64,000 nt of DNA from Caballeronia concitans (GTDB lineage Bacteria > Pseudomonadota > Gammaproteobacteria > Burkholderiales > Burkholderiaceae): NCBI RefSeq assembly GCF_001544615.1, contig NZ_FCNV02000001.1:1116001-1180000 (forward strand), written 5' to 3'. The stretch's first letter is position 1. Each line of letters starts with the position of its first letter. Position numbers and translations under genes: made by a program. This document shows positions 19,702 to 27,926 of this stretch, piece by piece. The notes beneath the pieces were generated by a model. The model worked only from the letters and a program-made list of their open reading frames with translations. It was not told the origin of the DNA and searched no databases.

Positions 19702-20277
19702 TCAAAGGACGGCGCGATACGTCGCCAGCGCCCTGCAAGTCTGCACCATGCCTTGCTTGAGCATGATGTCGAGGTATCGATCGATATCGAGTGGGGGATG
19801 CCGAAGCTGTTTGCGCTGCCGCTGTGCGGCCTGGATGACGGCGGCCGGGTCCAGGTCGAACAGGTCGTCGACGAAGGTATCGGGATGTTGTGCTTCGATG
19901 CCGAACTCGTCGAGCACTGCGGCCGGAAAGTCCCTTTCGTTGAACGTGACGATGACGTTCGCACTGCAACGGATGGCCGCGGCAAGAACATGGCGATCAT
20001 TCGGGTCTGGCAGCGTCAAACCGGCGATGAGCGCTTCGTGTCCGCTTACAATCGCATCGGGAATCGCGTCGTTCATCAACGCTGCTGTGCGATCGAGCTG
20101 TTCAGTGCTCAAGTCCGGGCGGTTCTTCAGCAGGTTTCGCTTCCACTCGTCGTGAATCTGCTCGCTCCATCGCGCGCGAAACCGTCCGGACAGGCCCAGC
20201 CACATCAGAAAGTCGCGCAGAGGTGCGGGGTACAGCACGCACGCGTCATAAATAACGGTGAAGCGGGAACTCCTCAT
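19702..20277 (-). CDS. PIN-domain ribonuclease, probable toxin (VapC-like)
   Basis: 191 residues. The four acidic residues of the PIN nuclease site can be placed: D11 (VIYDACVLYP), E44 (HDEWKRN), D94 (PDPNDRH) and D116 (FNERDF). The protein is longer than classical VapC (~130 residues), with an extra C-terminal helical part, as in the COG1569/PIN_3 type. Its ATG at 20277 overlaps the stop of the upstream HTH gene by 4 nt, the usual layout of a type II toxin-antitoxin operon with the toxin second. RNA cleavage is inferred from the family and has not been shown for this protein. Confidence 0.82.
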   Translation of the reverse strand: MRSSRFTVIYDACVLYPAPLRDFLMWLGLSGRFRARWSEQIHDEWKRNLLKNRPDLSTEQLDRTAALMNDAIPDAIVSGHEALIAGLTLPDPNDRHVLAAAIRCSANVIVTFNERDFPAAVLDEFGIEAQHPDTFVDDLFDLDPAAVIQAAQRQRKQLRHPPLDIDRYLDIMLKQGMVQTCRALATYRAVL

Positions 20278-20741
20278 TCGTAGCCCATTCCTAGTTCTTG
20301 TGCTTGTCGGGCTAGTGCGGCCATTGCTTCTTCGCTTGCCTGCTCACGTTCCGCTTTGTAGCGCATCAGATCGGCAAAGCGAATCCGCCGATGCTTGCCG
20401 GTCTTGTGAAAGGGCAACGCCTGCGCTTCGAGCAGCTTGACGAGATGCGGCCGCGAAACCTGCAGCAGATCGGCGGCTTCCTGCGTGGTGAGTTCCGCAT
20501 GGACCGGGACGATTCGTACCGCGTTGCCATCGGCCAGTTCAGCGAGGATGTCGATCAGGAGCCGCAGTGCGGATGTAGGAAGTTCGACCTGGTGGGCCTC
20601 GTTATTGTCGTCGTAGATCTGGATACGCTGGGTATCGAAGCCGGTCGAGAGATAAGCGGCCAGCGCGCGCTGACCTTCGACGGCAAGCTGAACCTCGCGT
20701 TCGACGGGCAGGCTGGTCCCGGAAGGGGCGATATGCGTCAT
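20274..20741 (-). CDS. Excisionase-type HTH protein, probable antitoxin
   Basis: 155 residues. A MerR/excisionase-like winged helix occupies about 84-130 (ELTTQEAADLLQVSRPHLVKL, then KTGKHRRIRFADL), preceded by a ~75-residue N-terminal part of unknown fold. It is the first gene of a two-gene operon with a PIN-domain toxin and overlaps it by 4 nt. An AT-rich 15-bp palindrome lies 35-49 nt upstream of its ATG, suggesting that the protein represses its own promoter. The C-terminal tail (EEAMAALARQAQELG) is a likely toxin-binding helix. Some annotation would call it an excisionase, but there is no integrase here. Confidence 0.78.
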   Translation of the reverse strand: MTHIAPSGTSLPVEREVQLAVEGQRALAAYLSTGFDTQRIQIYDDNNEAHQVELPTSALRLLIDILAELADGNAVRIVPVHAELTTQEAADLLQVSRPHLVKLLEAQALPFHKTGKHRRIRFADLMRYKAEREQASEEAMAALARQAQELGMGYE

Positions 20742-20775
20742 GGCTTTCTCCGCGTCTGGTTCGACAAAGCGCTAT

Positions 20776-20790
20776 TTTATTCGAAATAAA
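20776..20790. promoter_or_regulatory. Palindromic operator candidate of the toxin-antitoxin operon
   Basis: TTTATT-CGA-AATAAA, a perfect 6-bp inverted repeat with a 3-nt spacer, in an AT-rich patch that stands out from the G+C-rich surroundings. Read leftward, a TAAAAT hexamer (20774-20779) overlaps it and could be the -10. The position, 35-49 nt before the antitoxin start, is right for autorepression. No good -35 was found. Confidence 0.55.
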
Positions 20791-20858
20791 CGAAACGCAC
20801 GTCGTGCGATGTGACGCCGGTCGCACGAGCGTACTGCTACTTTTAACTTGGACCCCCC

Positions 20859-21317
20859 ATGACCAAAGCCATCGAAGCCGCGCTCTTTCTCCATCTGATC
20901 GGCGTGGCCGTGTGGATAGGCGGCATGGTCTTCGCGCATTTCTGCCTGCGCCCGGCGCTCGGCGATCTCGCGCCGCAACTGCGCCTGCCGCTGTGGGAAG
21001 CGGTGTTCGCGCGGTTCTTCAACTGGGTCGCGGGCGCGGTGATCGTGATTCTGCTTTCCGGCGGCTTCCTGCTCATGCAATTCGGCGGCGGCCATGCCGC
21101 ATGGCCGCTTCACGCGATGGCCGGCCTCGGCATCGTCATGATGCTGATCTTCGGGCATATCCGCTTCGCGGTGTTCCCGCGCATCCGGCGCGCGGTGCAG
21201 GCGCAGAACTGGCCGGACGGCGCGCGGGCCGTCGCCACGGTCCGGCGGCTTGTGGTCGTGAATCTCGTGCTGGGCATCGTGACGATCGGAACGGCGGTGT
21301 TGTCGCGCGGGTTCTGA
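20859..21317 (+). CDS. CopD-like four-helix membrane protein
   Basis: 152 residues with four membrane helices (about 7-27, 51-71, 80-100 and 130-150). Conserved histidines lie in the first helix (LHLIGVAVWIGG) and third helix (HAMAGLGIVMM, FGHIRF), as in CopD-domain proteins, where such residues may bind haem or copper. No CopC partner or other copper gene is near, so a role in copper uptake cannot be claimed. No clear ribosome site precedes the ATG at 20859; homology starts directly after it. It converges on the GGDEF-EAL gene 12 nt later. Confidence 0.75.
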   Translation: MTKAIEAALFLHLIGVAVWIGGMVFAHFCLRPALGDLAPQLRLPLWEAVFARFFNWVAGAVIVILLSGGFLLMQFGGGHAAWPLHAMAGLGIVMMLIFGHIRFAVFPRIRRAVQAQNWPDGARAVATVRRLVVVNLVLGIVTIGTAVLSRGF

Positions 21318-21329
21318 TCAAGAAGAAAA

Positions 21330-23738
21330 TCACCCGCCGCGCTCACCACTCAGCGCCGCGTCCTTCCGCCCACGCGGCGCGCGCCCGACCGGCCAGCCGC
21401 ACACGCCGAAGCGGTCGAGCAGCGCCTGCACGCCATCGGCGGGAACGGGTCGTGAAAACAGGAAGCCTTGCGCTTCCACCGGCCCGAGCGCCGCGAGCCA
21501 CGCAATCTGTTCCTCGCGCTCCGTGCCTTCCACAACGACCGTCAGCCCCAACGAGCGCGCGAGATTCACGATCGCCGACACCATCACGCACACGCTGCGG
21601 TCTTCGGGAATCGCCTGGATGAACGAGCGATCCACCTTGAGCGTATCGACGGAAAAGCGGTTCAGATACGACAGCGACGAATACCCCGTGCCGAAGTCGT
21701 CGAGCGCGATGCGCACGCCCAGTCCCTTCAGCGCGACGATCTTCTCTTCCACCAGCTCGGGATATTCGACCATTACGGTCTCGGTGATTTCGAGTTCGAG
21801 CTTCTCCGGCGGAATGCCGGTCGTCTCGATCGCGCGCGCAACCGTCTCCAGCAGATCGCCGCGCCAGAACTGCACCGCCGAGATGTTCACCGCGAGCGAC
21901 AGCGCCGTATAGCCCGCGCGCTGCCACTGCGCGAGCTGCGCGCAGGCGGTATGAATCACGAAATCGCCGACCGCCACGATCAGCCCCGTCGATTCCGCGA
22001 CCGGAATGAACTCGTTGGCCGGAATCAGCCCGTGTTGCGGATGATTCCAGCGCACGAGCGCCTCGAAGCCCGTGATGCAGCGGCGCGCGAGATCGATCTT
22101 CGGCTGATACACGAGGAACAGTTGCTCCTCCGTCAGCGCGACGCGCAGTTGCTGCTCCCACTTCATCAGATGATCCGCGCGATGCGACAACTGCGGCGAA
22201 TAGAACTGATAGCAGTTGCGGCCCGCGTCCTTCGCGCTGTACATGGCAAGATCGGCCTTCTTGAGCAGGTCGATCTCGCTTTCGTTCGATACCGAAAACA
22301 GCGCAATGCCGATGCTCGCATGCAGCACGAACGCGCTGCCGCGCACGTCGAAGGGCGTGGCGAACATCGTCGCGATATCGTTGGCGAGCGTGACGGCGCG
22401 CTGCTCGACATCGTCGCCCTTGACGACGACCACGAACTCGTCGCCGCCGATGCGCGACAGCGTCCCGCTATGACCCACGGTTTCCGCGAGCCGCGAGGCG
22501 GTCATCTGCAGCACGATGTCGCCCGCGTTGTGGCCGAGCGTGTCGTTGACGGTCTTGAAATTGTCGAGGTCGATGAACAACAGCGCGAGCCGCCCGATGT
22601 TCTCCGTCTGCGCAACGTCCTGACGCAACGCACGCAGCGTCGAATAGCGGTTGCGCAGGCCGGTGAGCAGATCGTATTCGACGAGATGCGTCATTTCGCG
22701 TTCGCGGCCGAGCAGCTTGCCGATCAGCCCCGTCGCGACCGCGAAGAAACCGAGCATCGCGAACGAAATGAAGCTCGCCATCAACAGATAGACGTTGCGC
22801 GTGTGATGGTAGTCCGCGAACTCCTCGCGCACCGACAATCCGACGAGCACGCCGAGCGGATAACCGTCGATATGCCGATACGACACGATACGCTTCACGC
22901 GGTCGATCGGATCGACATACATGCCCGACGCGTGATCCGATGTCGGATAGACGCCGCTCGCGCTGAATTCGGCCTGGGGCGCCGCACTCGGATTGCGCGC
23001 GCTGCCTTTCATCACGTCCGCGTGCGACGACGGGTCGGTCAGCGTGCCGCCCGTGCTGCGTGCAAGCACCGCGCCGTTGTCCGACACGACCGCGATCACG
23101 CCTTCGCGCCCGATCGACGCGACGTTGTAAAAGTCATTGGTGAAGTAAGTCGGATCTTCCGACACGACCACCACGCCCGCGAACGACCCGTCCGGATGAT
23201 TCAGCCGCCGCGTGATCTGCAACGTCCACTTGCCGGAAACGCGCCCGCGCACCGGGCGGCTGATGTAGAGCAGATCGTCGTTGGAACTCACATGGACCTT
23301 GAAGTGCTCGCGGTCCGAGAGATCGATCGGCCTCGGACGCGGGTCCGACGTGTTCGCGACGAGCCTGCCGTCTTCGTCGATCAGCGAAACCTGCACGAGC
23401 GTGTCGCTTTGCACGACGCCCTTGTCGACGGTCGCGATCAGATCGAAGTTGGCCGGCGACTTCTCGTACTCGTACTTGACGAAGCGCGTGATCTGGTCGA
23501 CCTGATGGATCGCCTTGATCGTGTGCTGTTCGAGCGCGGACGAAAGAATCGCGGCGGAGGCCATCGATTCGTGCGTCGTCGCGTCGCGTTCCACCGAAAG
23601 CCGCGCGAAGATCACGGCCCACAGCAGCATGAGCACGAGCGTGCCGAGCACGGGAATCGCCAGCAACGCACGGCGCCGCCGCGTCGCGGAAGCGCTCGGG
23701 CGGGGATCGGTTGCTGTCTGAAAGCGCGCGCGCTTCAT
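21330..23738 (-). CDS. Membrane sensor with GGDEF and EAL domains (cyclic-di-GMP turnover)
   Basis: 802 residues. One membrane helix near 25-45 and another near 314-337 enclose a periplasmic Cache-like sensor domain. The GGDEF motif (RIGGDEF) is near 430 and is intact, but no RxxD inhibitory site is seen just before it. The EAL domain has FEALVRW near 557, DDFGTGYSS and KVDRSF, the residues needed for metal binding and c-di-GMP hydrolysis, so both activities are possible. The signal is unknown. It is a single gene; a 373-nt gap with a strong hairpin lies upstream. Confidence 0.9.
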   Translation of the reverse strand: MKRARFQTATDPRPSASATRRRRALLAIPVLGTLVLMLLWAVIFARLSVERDATTHESMASAAILSSALEQHTIKAIHQVDQITRFVKYEYEKSPANFDLIATVDKGVVQSDTLVQVSLIDEDGRLVANTSDPRPRPIDLSDREHFKVHVSSNDDLLYISRPVRGRVSGKWTLQITRRLNHPDGSFAGVVVVSEDPTYFTNDFYNVASIGREGVIAVVSDNGAVLARSTGGTLTDPSSHADVMKGSARNPSAAPQAEFSASGVYPTSDHASGMYVDPIDRVKRIVSYRHIDGYPLGVLVGLSVREEFADYHHTRNVYLLMASFISFAMLGFFAVATGLIGKLLGREREMTHLVEYDLLTGLRNRYSTLRALRQDVAQTENIGRLALLFIDLDNFKTVNDTLGHNAGDIVLQMTASRLAETVGHSGTLSRIGGDEFVVVVKGDDVEQRAVTLANDIATMFATPFDVRGSAFVLHASIGIALFSVSNESEIDLLKKADLAMYSAKDAGRNCYQFYSPQLSHRADHLMKWEQQLRVALTEEQLFLVYQPKIDLARRCITGFEALVRWNHPQHGLIPANEFIPVAESTGLIVAVGDFVIHTACAQLAQWQRAGYTALSLAVNISAVQFWRGDLLETVARAIETTGIPPEKLELEITETVMVEYPELVEEKIVALKGLGVRIALDDFGTGYSSLSYLNRFSVDTLKVDRSFIQAIPEDRSVCVMVSAIVNLARSLGLTVVVEGTEREEQIAWLAALGPVEAQGFLFSRPVPADGVQALLDRFGVCGWPVGRAPRGRKDAALSGERGG

Positions 23739-24111
23739 AGGGCGCCCGCAGCGAGAGGATCGCTCAGCGTATGCCGTGCCGCAAACCGCGCGGGATGAAA
23801 AGGGCGATGCATGTCCTGAGGCGTTCCCCGAAACGAATCATTGAAGCGTAGCGCGCGCAGTGCGCGGCCGGAGGTCCGGAAGCGACGCCTTCCGGACCGG
23901 CGCGCAGATTGTCGACGATTTTTACGACGCGACTGGCGAGCATACGTTTGCGTGTCGGCGGTTGGCTTCTTTCGCTCGCGACCGGCCGTACCGTCGCGCG
24001 CCGAGCCTGTTGTCCGACCCCGAATGTTCGGATAGTACTGAAGGCGCCGGAATTAAGGAAGCACGATCACGCCGGCTCGGGGTTTACGCGTTGCGCGTGC
24101 AGGTCATTGTT
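23739..24111. other. Intergenic region with a strong stand-alone hairpin
   Basis: 373 nt between the GGDEF-EAL start and the PhzF stop, both leftward. It holds a perfect 10-bp stem with a 6-nt loop at 23873-23898 (GGTCCGGAAG, CGACGC, CTTCCGGACC) without a T tract. A GCGCGC/TGCGCG pair lies just before it. It must contain the promoter of the GGDEF-EAL gene. No open frame in it looks coding. Confidence 0.5.
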
Positions 24112-25002
24112 TCAGAAGCGGAAAGTGCCGTCGATGACAGTCACCGAATCGCCGCCGATCCATACCGGCGAACCGTCCGAGCGGTCGTCGTAGGCGATGC
24201 TGACGCGCCCATCGCGATCGAGCGCGGTGCCCTGGCGCACGGTATAGGCATCGCCGGGGCGCTTGTTCTGCGCCGTCAGCAGCATGGCCAGCGCCGCGTT
24301 CGCGCTGCCGGTCACCGGATCTTCGATGTTCTCCGCGCCGAACAGCAGCGCGCGCAATTCGAACGTCGCGAGCACGCCGTTCTCGTGCGGGCCGTACACG
24401 ACGATGCCGTGCGTGCCGGTTTCCGCCACGAGCGCGGTGAGCGCCTCTTTCGCGGCGGGCGCAAGCGTGAGCGAAAGACATTGCGCCGCGTCGCGCAGAC
24501 GGACGATCAGCCACGGCGCGCCGTTATCGACCGCGCACGGCGGCGCGCTGAAGTCGATGGAAGCGGGCGCGAGCGCATCGGTGAGACGCTGGCGCTCTGC
24601 GTCGTCGAGCGGCGTGATGCGCGCGGGCGGCGCGGCGAACGCCCATCGTCCGCGATCGTCCTGCGCGAGCGTCACGAGCCCGACGCCGCATTCCTGCACG
24701 AGCTTGCCCGGCGTCTTCGTCGCGTAGCCGCTTTCGAGCAGCGCGTGCGCGGTCCCGAGCGTCGGATGGCCGGCGAAGGGCAGTTCGGTCGCCGTCGTGA
24801 AAATGCGCACGCGATAGTCGGCGCGCGGATCGGTCGGGCGCAGCAGGAAGGCCGTCTCGGAGAGATTCGTCCATCGCGCGATCGACTGCATGCGCTCGGT
24901 CGAGAGATCGTCGGCATCGAAGATCACGGCGAGCGGGTTGCCCTTGAAGGCGACGGACGTGAAGACATCGACCTGCTTGAAGCGGACGGCGCGAGTGGAC
25001 AT
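24112..25002 (-). CDS. PhzF family isomerase-like protein
   Basis: 296 residues from an ATG at 25002; a TTG four codons earlier is less likely. The N-terminal FKQVDVFT, the FKGNPLAV block (19-26) and the catalytic glutamate E49 (NLSETAF) match PhzF; the second half repeats the fold with NIEDPVTGSANAAL. PhzF itself isomerises a phenazine precursor, but no phz genes are here and most PhzF relatives have unknown substrates. It lies at the end of a leftward gene set after RidA, separated from it by a terminator-like hairpin, so it may have its own promoter in that 83-nt gap. Confidence 0.88.
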   Translation of the reverse strand: MSTRAVRFKQVDVFTSVAFKGNPLAVIFDADDLSTERMQSIARWTNLSETAFLLRPTDPRADYRVRIFTTATELPFAGHPTLGTAHALLESGYATKTPGKLVQECGVGLVTLAQDDRGRWAFAAPPARITPLDDAERQRLTDALAPASIDFSAPPCAVDNGAPWLIVRLRDAAQCLSLTLAPAAKEALTALVAETGTHGIVVYGPHENGVLATFELRALLFGAENIEDPVTGSANAALAMLLTAQNKRPGDAYTVRQGTALDRDGRVSIAYDDRSDGSPVWIGGDSVTVIDGTFRF

Positions 25003-25020
25003 GGTTTTCGGCAATGGAAA

Positions 25021-25054
25021 TTAAAAAACCCGGCGCGCGGACACGTCGGGTTTT
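25021..25054 (-). terminator. Terminator between RidA and PhzF genes
   Basis: Read leftward, AAAACCCG pairs with CGGGTTTT (25047-25054 with 25025-25032) around a 14-nt loop, followed by TTAAT. It lies 32 nt past the RidA stop and 19 nt before the PhzF start, so some read-through may feed PhzF. Confidence 0.65.
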
Positions 25055-25085
25055 CGTTGGAACGATGAAAGCGGTGAACGCGTGC

Positions 25086-25547
25086 TCAGCCTACTTCCGC
25101 GATCATCTCGATCTCGACGCACGCGCCGAGCGGAATCTGCGCGACGCCGAATGCGGAGCGCGCGTGCTTGCCGGCATCGCCGAAGACTTCCGCGATCAGT
25201 TCGGACGCGCCGTTCGTCACGATGTGCTGCTCGGTGAATTCGAACGTGGAGTTCACGAGGCTCATCACCTTGACGATGCGTTTCACGCGGTTCAGATCGC
25301 CCGTGTGCGCGTGCAGCGTCGCGATCAGGTCGATGGCCACGTTGCGCGCCGCGGCCTTGCCTTCCGCGGTGGCGATGTCCGCGCCGAGCTTGCCCGCGTG
25401 GACCTTGCCGTCCTTCTTCGCGATATGCCCCGACAGATAGACCGTGTTGCCGCTTTGCGCGCTCATCACGTAAGCGGCGGCCGGCGCGCCCGCCACGGGC
25501 AGTTCGATACCGAGTTCCTTCAGCTTGTCATAAACATTCGATGCCAT
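25086..25547 (-). CDS. RidA family enamine/imine deaminase
   Basis: 153 residues, somewhat longer than the 130 typical of RidA. The conserved arginine is R130 in HARSAFGV and the C-terminal acidic block is VEIEMIAEV (144-152). RidA proteins hydrolyse reactive enamines such as 2-aminoacrylate, formed by PLP enzymes. This fits its place 27 nt after a PLP-dependent aminotransferase, with which it is surely cotranscribed. The length and the NSTFEFTEQHIVTNGAS stretch suggest a RidA subgroup distinct from the archetype, so the exact substrate is open. Confidence 0.87.
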   Translation of the reverse strand: MASNVYDKLKELGIELPVAGAPAAAYVMSAQSGNTVYLSGHIAKKDGKVHAGKLGADIATAEGKAAARNVAIDLIATLHAHTGDLNRVKRIVKVMSLVNSTFEFTEQHIVTNGASELIAEVFGDAGKHARSAFGVAQIPLGACVEIEMIAEVG

Positions 25548-25574
25548 CGTTGCTCCTTGATTGCGATGAAAGAT

Positions 25575-26771
25575 TCAGACGCTCGCGCGAATCAGCGCGC
25601 CCAGCTTCGCGACCCCTTCGTCGATGGTCGCGGGCGGCACGGTGACGAACGAAAGGCGCATTGTATTGTGCTCGGCCTGGTTCGCGAAGAAGGGACCGCC
25701 CGGCACGAACGCCACGTTTTGCGCGATGGATTGCTCGAGCAGTTTCATCGAATCGATGTGCTTCGGCAGTTTTACCCACACGAACATGCCGCCTTCTGGC
25801 CGGTTCCATTCGACGCCCGCCGGCATGTGACGTTCCAGCGCCGCGAGCATGGCTTCGCACTGGTTGCGATACAGCGCGCGGATGGTCGGCACGTGTTGAT
25901 CGAGGAAACCGTCCTTCACCACTTCATGCACGATGCGCTGCGTGATGCTCGGCGTGTGGAGATCCGTAGCCTGCTTCGCCTGCACGAGTTTGAAGTGCAA
26001 TTCCTCGGGCGCGATGATGTAACCCACGCGCAGTCCCGGCGCGAGCACCTTCGAGAACGAGCCGAGATGAACGATGTGATCGGGCGCCATCGAGAGCATC
26101 GTCGGGAGCGGGGCGCCGGCGTAATCGAGCGCGCCGTAGGGATCGTCCTCGATGATGGGGAACGCGGCCTTTTGCGCGAACGCGGCGAGCGCGCGGCGGC
26201 GTTCGAGCGGCAGGCGGCGGCCCGTCGGATTCTGGAAGTTCGGCTGCGCGTACAGAAGGCGCGCGTTCGCGACGAGCGCGGCGTCGAGTCCTTCGGGAAT
26301 CAGGCCGGATTCGTCCGTCGGCACCTGCACGTAGGACGGCTCGAACATCGAGAACGATTGCAGCGCGCCGAGGTACGTCGGCGTTTCGACGAGCACGCGG
26401 CTGCCCGGATCGACGAGCACCTTGCCGAGCAGGTCGAGCGCCTGCTGCGAGCCGGTCGTGATGAGCACCTGCGTCGGGCGGATGGCCGCGCCGTTCACCG
26501 AATAGCGCGCGGCCACCCATTCGCGCAGCGGCATGAAGCCTTCGGTCGCGCTGTACTGGAGCGCGGCGGCGGGCTGATCGCGAAGAATGCGCTCGGACGC
26601 GTGGCGCATCTGCTCGACGGGAAACGTCGCCGGCGAGGGCAGGCCGCCCGCGAACGAAATGACTTCGGGCCGTTCCGTGACCTTGAGAATCTCGCGAATC
26701 GCCGAACTGGTGAGCTTGCGGGCGCGTTCTGAAAGTTGCCACGGCGTGGCGCGAAGATCGGCTTGATTCAT
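25575..26771 (-). CDS. PLP-dependent aminotransferase (class I/II, 2-aminoadipate/MocR-like catalytic type)
   Basis: 398 residues of fold-type I. The Schiff-base lysine is K241 in GSFSKVLAPGLRVG, and the cofactor nitrogen is bound by the aspartate in EDDPYG (208-213). The N-terminus (SAIREILKVTERPEVISFAGGLP) is typical of LysN/2-aminoadipate or valine-pyruvate type enzymes; there is no DNA-binding domain. The substrate cannot be fixed. It precedes RidA by 27 nt and follows the EamA transporter gene after 99 nt, where a GATAAT hexamer may give it its own promoter. Confidence 0.9.
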   Translation of the reverse strand: MNQADLRATPWQLSERARKLTSSAIREILKVTERPEVISFAGGLPSPATFPVEQMRHASERILRDQPAAALQYSATEGFMPLREWVAARYSVNGAAIRPTQVLITTGSQQALDLLGKVLVDPGSRVLVETPTYLGALQSFSMFEPSYVQVPTDESGLIPEGLDAALVANARLLYAQPNFQNPTGRRLPLERRRALAAFAQKAAFPIIEDDPYGALDYAGAPLPTMLSMAPDHIVHLGSFSKVLAPGLRVGYIIAPEELHFKLVQAKQATDLHTPSITQRIVHEVVKDGFLDQHVPTIRALYRNQCEAMLAALERHMPAGVEWNRPEGGMFVWVKLPKHIDSMKLLEQSIAQNVAFVPGGPFFANQAEHNTMRLSFVTVPPATIDEGVAKLGALIRASV

Positions 26772-26870
26772 GAAAGGTCTCGTTTGTCTCGGGTTTTAGT
26801 CGGAAATCGCGTGCAAAAGGAGGACGCGCAAACTGCGATTATCGCGCGGGCGCGTCGCTGCGTCACTTCG

Positions 26871-27893
26871 TCACTTCGGCCGGCCCGTGCGCAGGGCGAT
26901 GGGCGCATTATCGACCGCGCCGGCCGCGACGCGCGCCGCATCGCTGCTGCCGCCAGCGGAAGTGCGCCGCGCTTGCGGAGCCGGAGCCGGCGTCGAGACG
27001 ACAGCGGGCGCCGCCCGCACCGCGGCCTTGCGGCCCAGCACGACGGTCACGATGACCGCCGCCGCGTACAGCCACGTCGACGTGCTCACGTGTTCGCCGA
27101 AGAAGAGCGCGGAAAGCGCCATCGTGAAGAAGATTTGCAGCAGTTGCACTTGCCCGACGCGCGCGATGCCGCCCATCGCCAGGCCCGCGTACCACGCGAA
27201 GAAGCCGATGAACTGCGAGAAGAGCGTCACGTAGCCGAACGCGAGCCAGGTGCGCAGCGCGAGCGGCTCCGGATGCGCCGCGTGATGCGCCCACGCGAGC
27301 CAGCCGACCGGCAGCAGCAGGAACGGCGCGGACAGCACGAGCGCCCAGCAGATGACCTGCCAGCCGCCCATCTGACGCGCGAGCCGCGCGCCTTCCGCGT
27401 AGCCGAGCGCGCCGATGCCGACCGCGACGAGCATCAGCAGGTCGCCCGCCTGGAGCCCGCCGCCGCCCGACTGCAGCGCGAACGCGACGACGATCGCGCT
27501 GCCCGCCACCGCGCTCGCCCAGAACGCCTTCGACGGCCGTTCGTGCGAGAGCCACGCCGCGTAGATCGCGACGCACAGCGGCTGCAGGCCGTTCACGACC
27601 GCGCCGTGCGAGGCGGGCACGGTTTTCATGGCCCAGGCGGAAAACACCGGAAACGCGATGATCACGCCCAGCGCGACGACGGCGAGGCTCTTGACCTGCG
27701 GCCACGTCGGCAGCTTTTCGCGCCGCCACGCGAGCAGGAGCGCGGCGGGAATCGCCGCGACGAGCGCGCGCCCGAGGCCGTTCAGGAGCGGATGCACTTC
27801 CTGCACGACGATGCGCGTCATCGGCAGCGTCAGGCTGAAAATGACGACGCCGATCAGGCCCAGCAGCATGCCTTCGGTTTCGCGGGTCTTCAT
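26871..27893 (-). CDS. EamA/DMT family transporter
   Basis: 340 residues with ten predicted membrane helices in two EamA repeats, starting GLIGVVIFSLTLPMTR and ending after VIVTVVLGRKAAV near 285. A ~50-residue Ala/Pro-rich tail follows. DMT carriers of this kind export amino acids or metabolites; with an aminotransferase and RidA downstream, an amino acid or derivative is plausible but unproven. It begins 33 nt after the VOC gene, so these two are probably cotranscribed. Confidence 0.88.
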   Translation of the reverse strand: MKTRETEGMLLGLIGVVIFSLTLPMTRIVVQEVHPLLNGLGRALVAAIPAALLLAWRREKLPTWPQVKSLAVVALGVIIAFPVFSAWAMKTVPASHGAVVNGLQPLCVAIYAAWLSHERPSKAFWASAVAGSAIVVAFALQSGGGGLQAGDLLMLVAVGIGALGYAEGARLARQMGGWQVICWALVLSAPFLLLPVGWLAWAHHAAHPEPLALRTWLAFGYVTLFSQFIGFFAWYAGLAMGGIARVGQVQLLQIFFTMALSALFFGEHVSTSTWLYAAAVIVTVVLGRKAAVRAAPAVVSTPAPAPQARRTSAGGSSDAARVAAGAVDNAPIALRTGRPK

Positions 27894-27926
27894 GATGCGG
27901 CGTCTCCTCGTATCGATTACGGTGCG

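Noticed and set aside
19702-20741. Prophage or integrative element signalled by an excisionase-like HTH
   Set aside because: No integrase, tRNA, att repeat or phage gene in the neighbourhood; the pair fits a toxin-antitoxin module.
24112-25002. Phenazine biosynthesis, because of a PhzF-type gene
   Set aside because: No other phz gene is present and most PhzF-like proteins are unrelated to phenazines.
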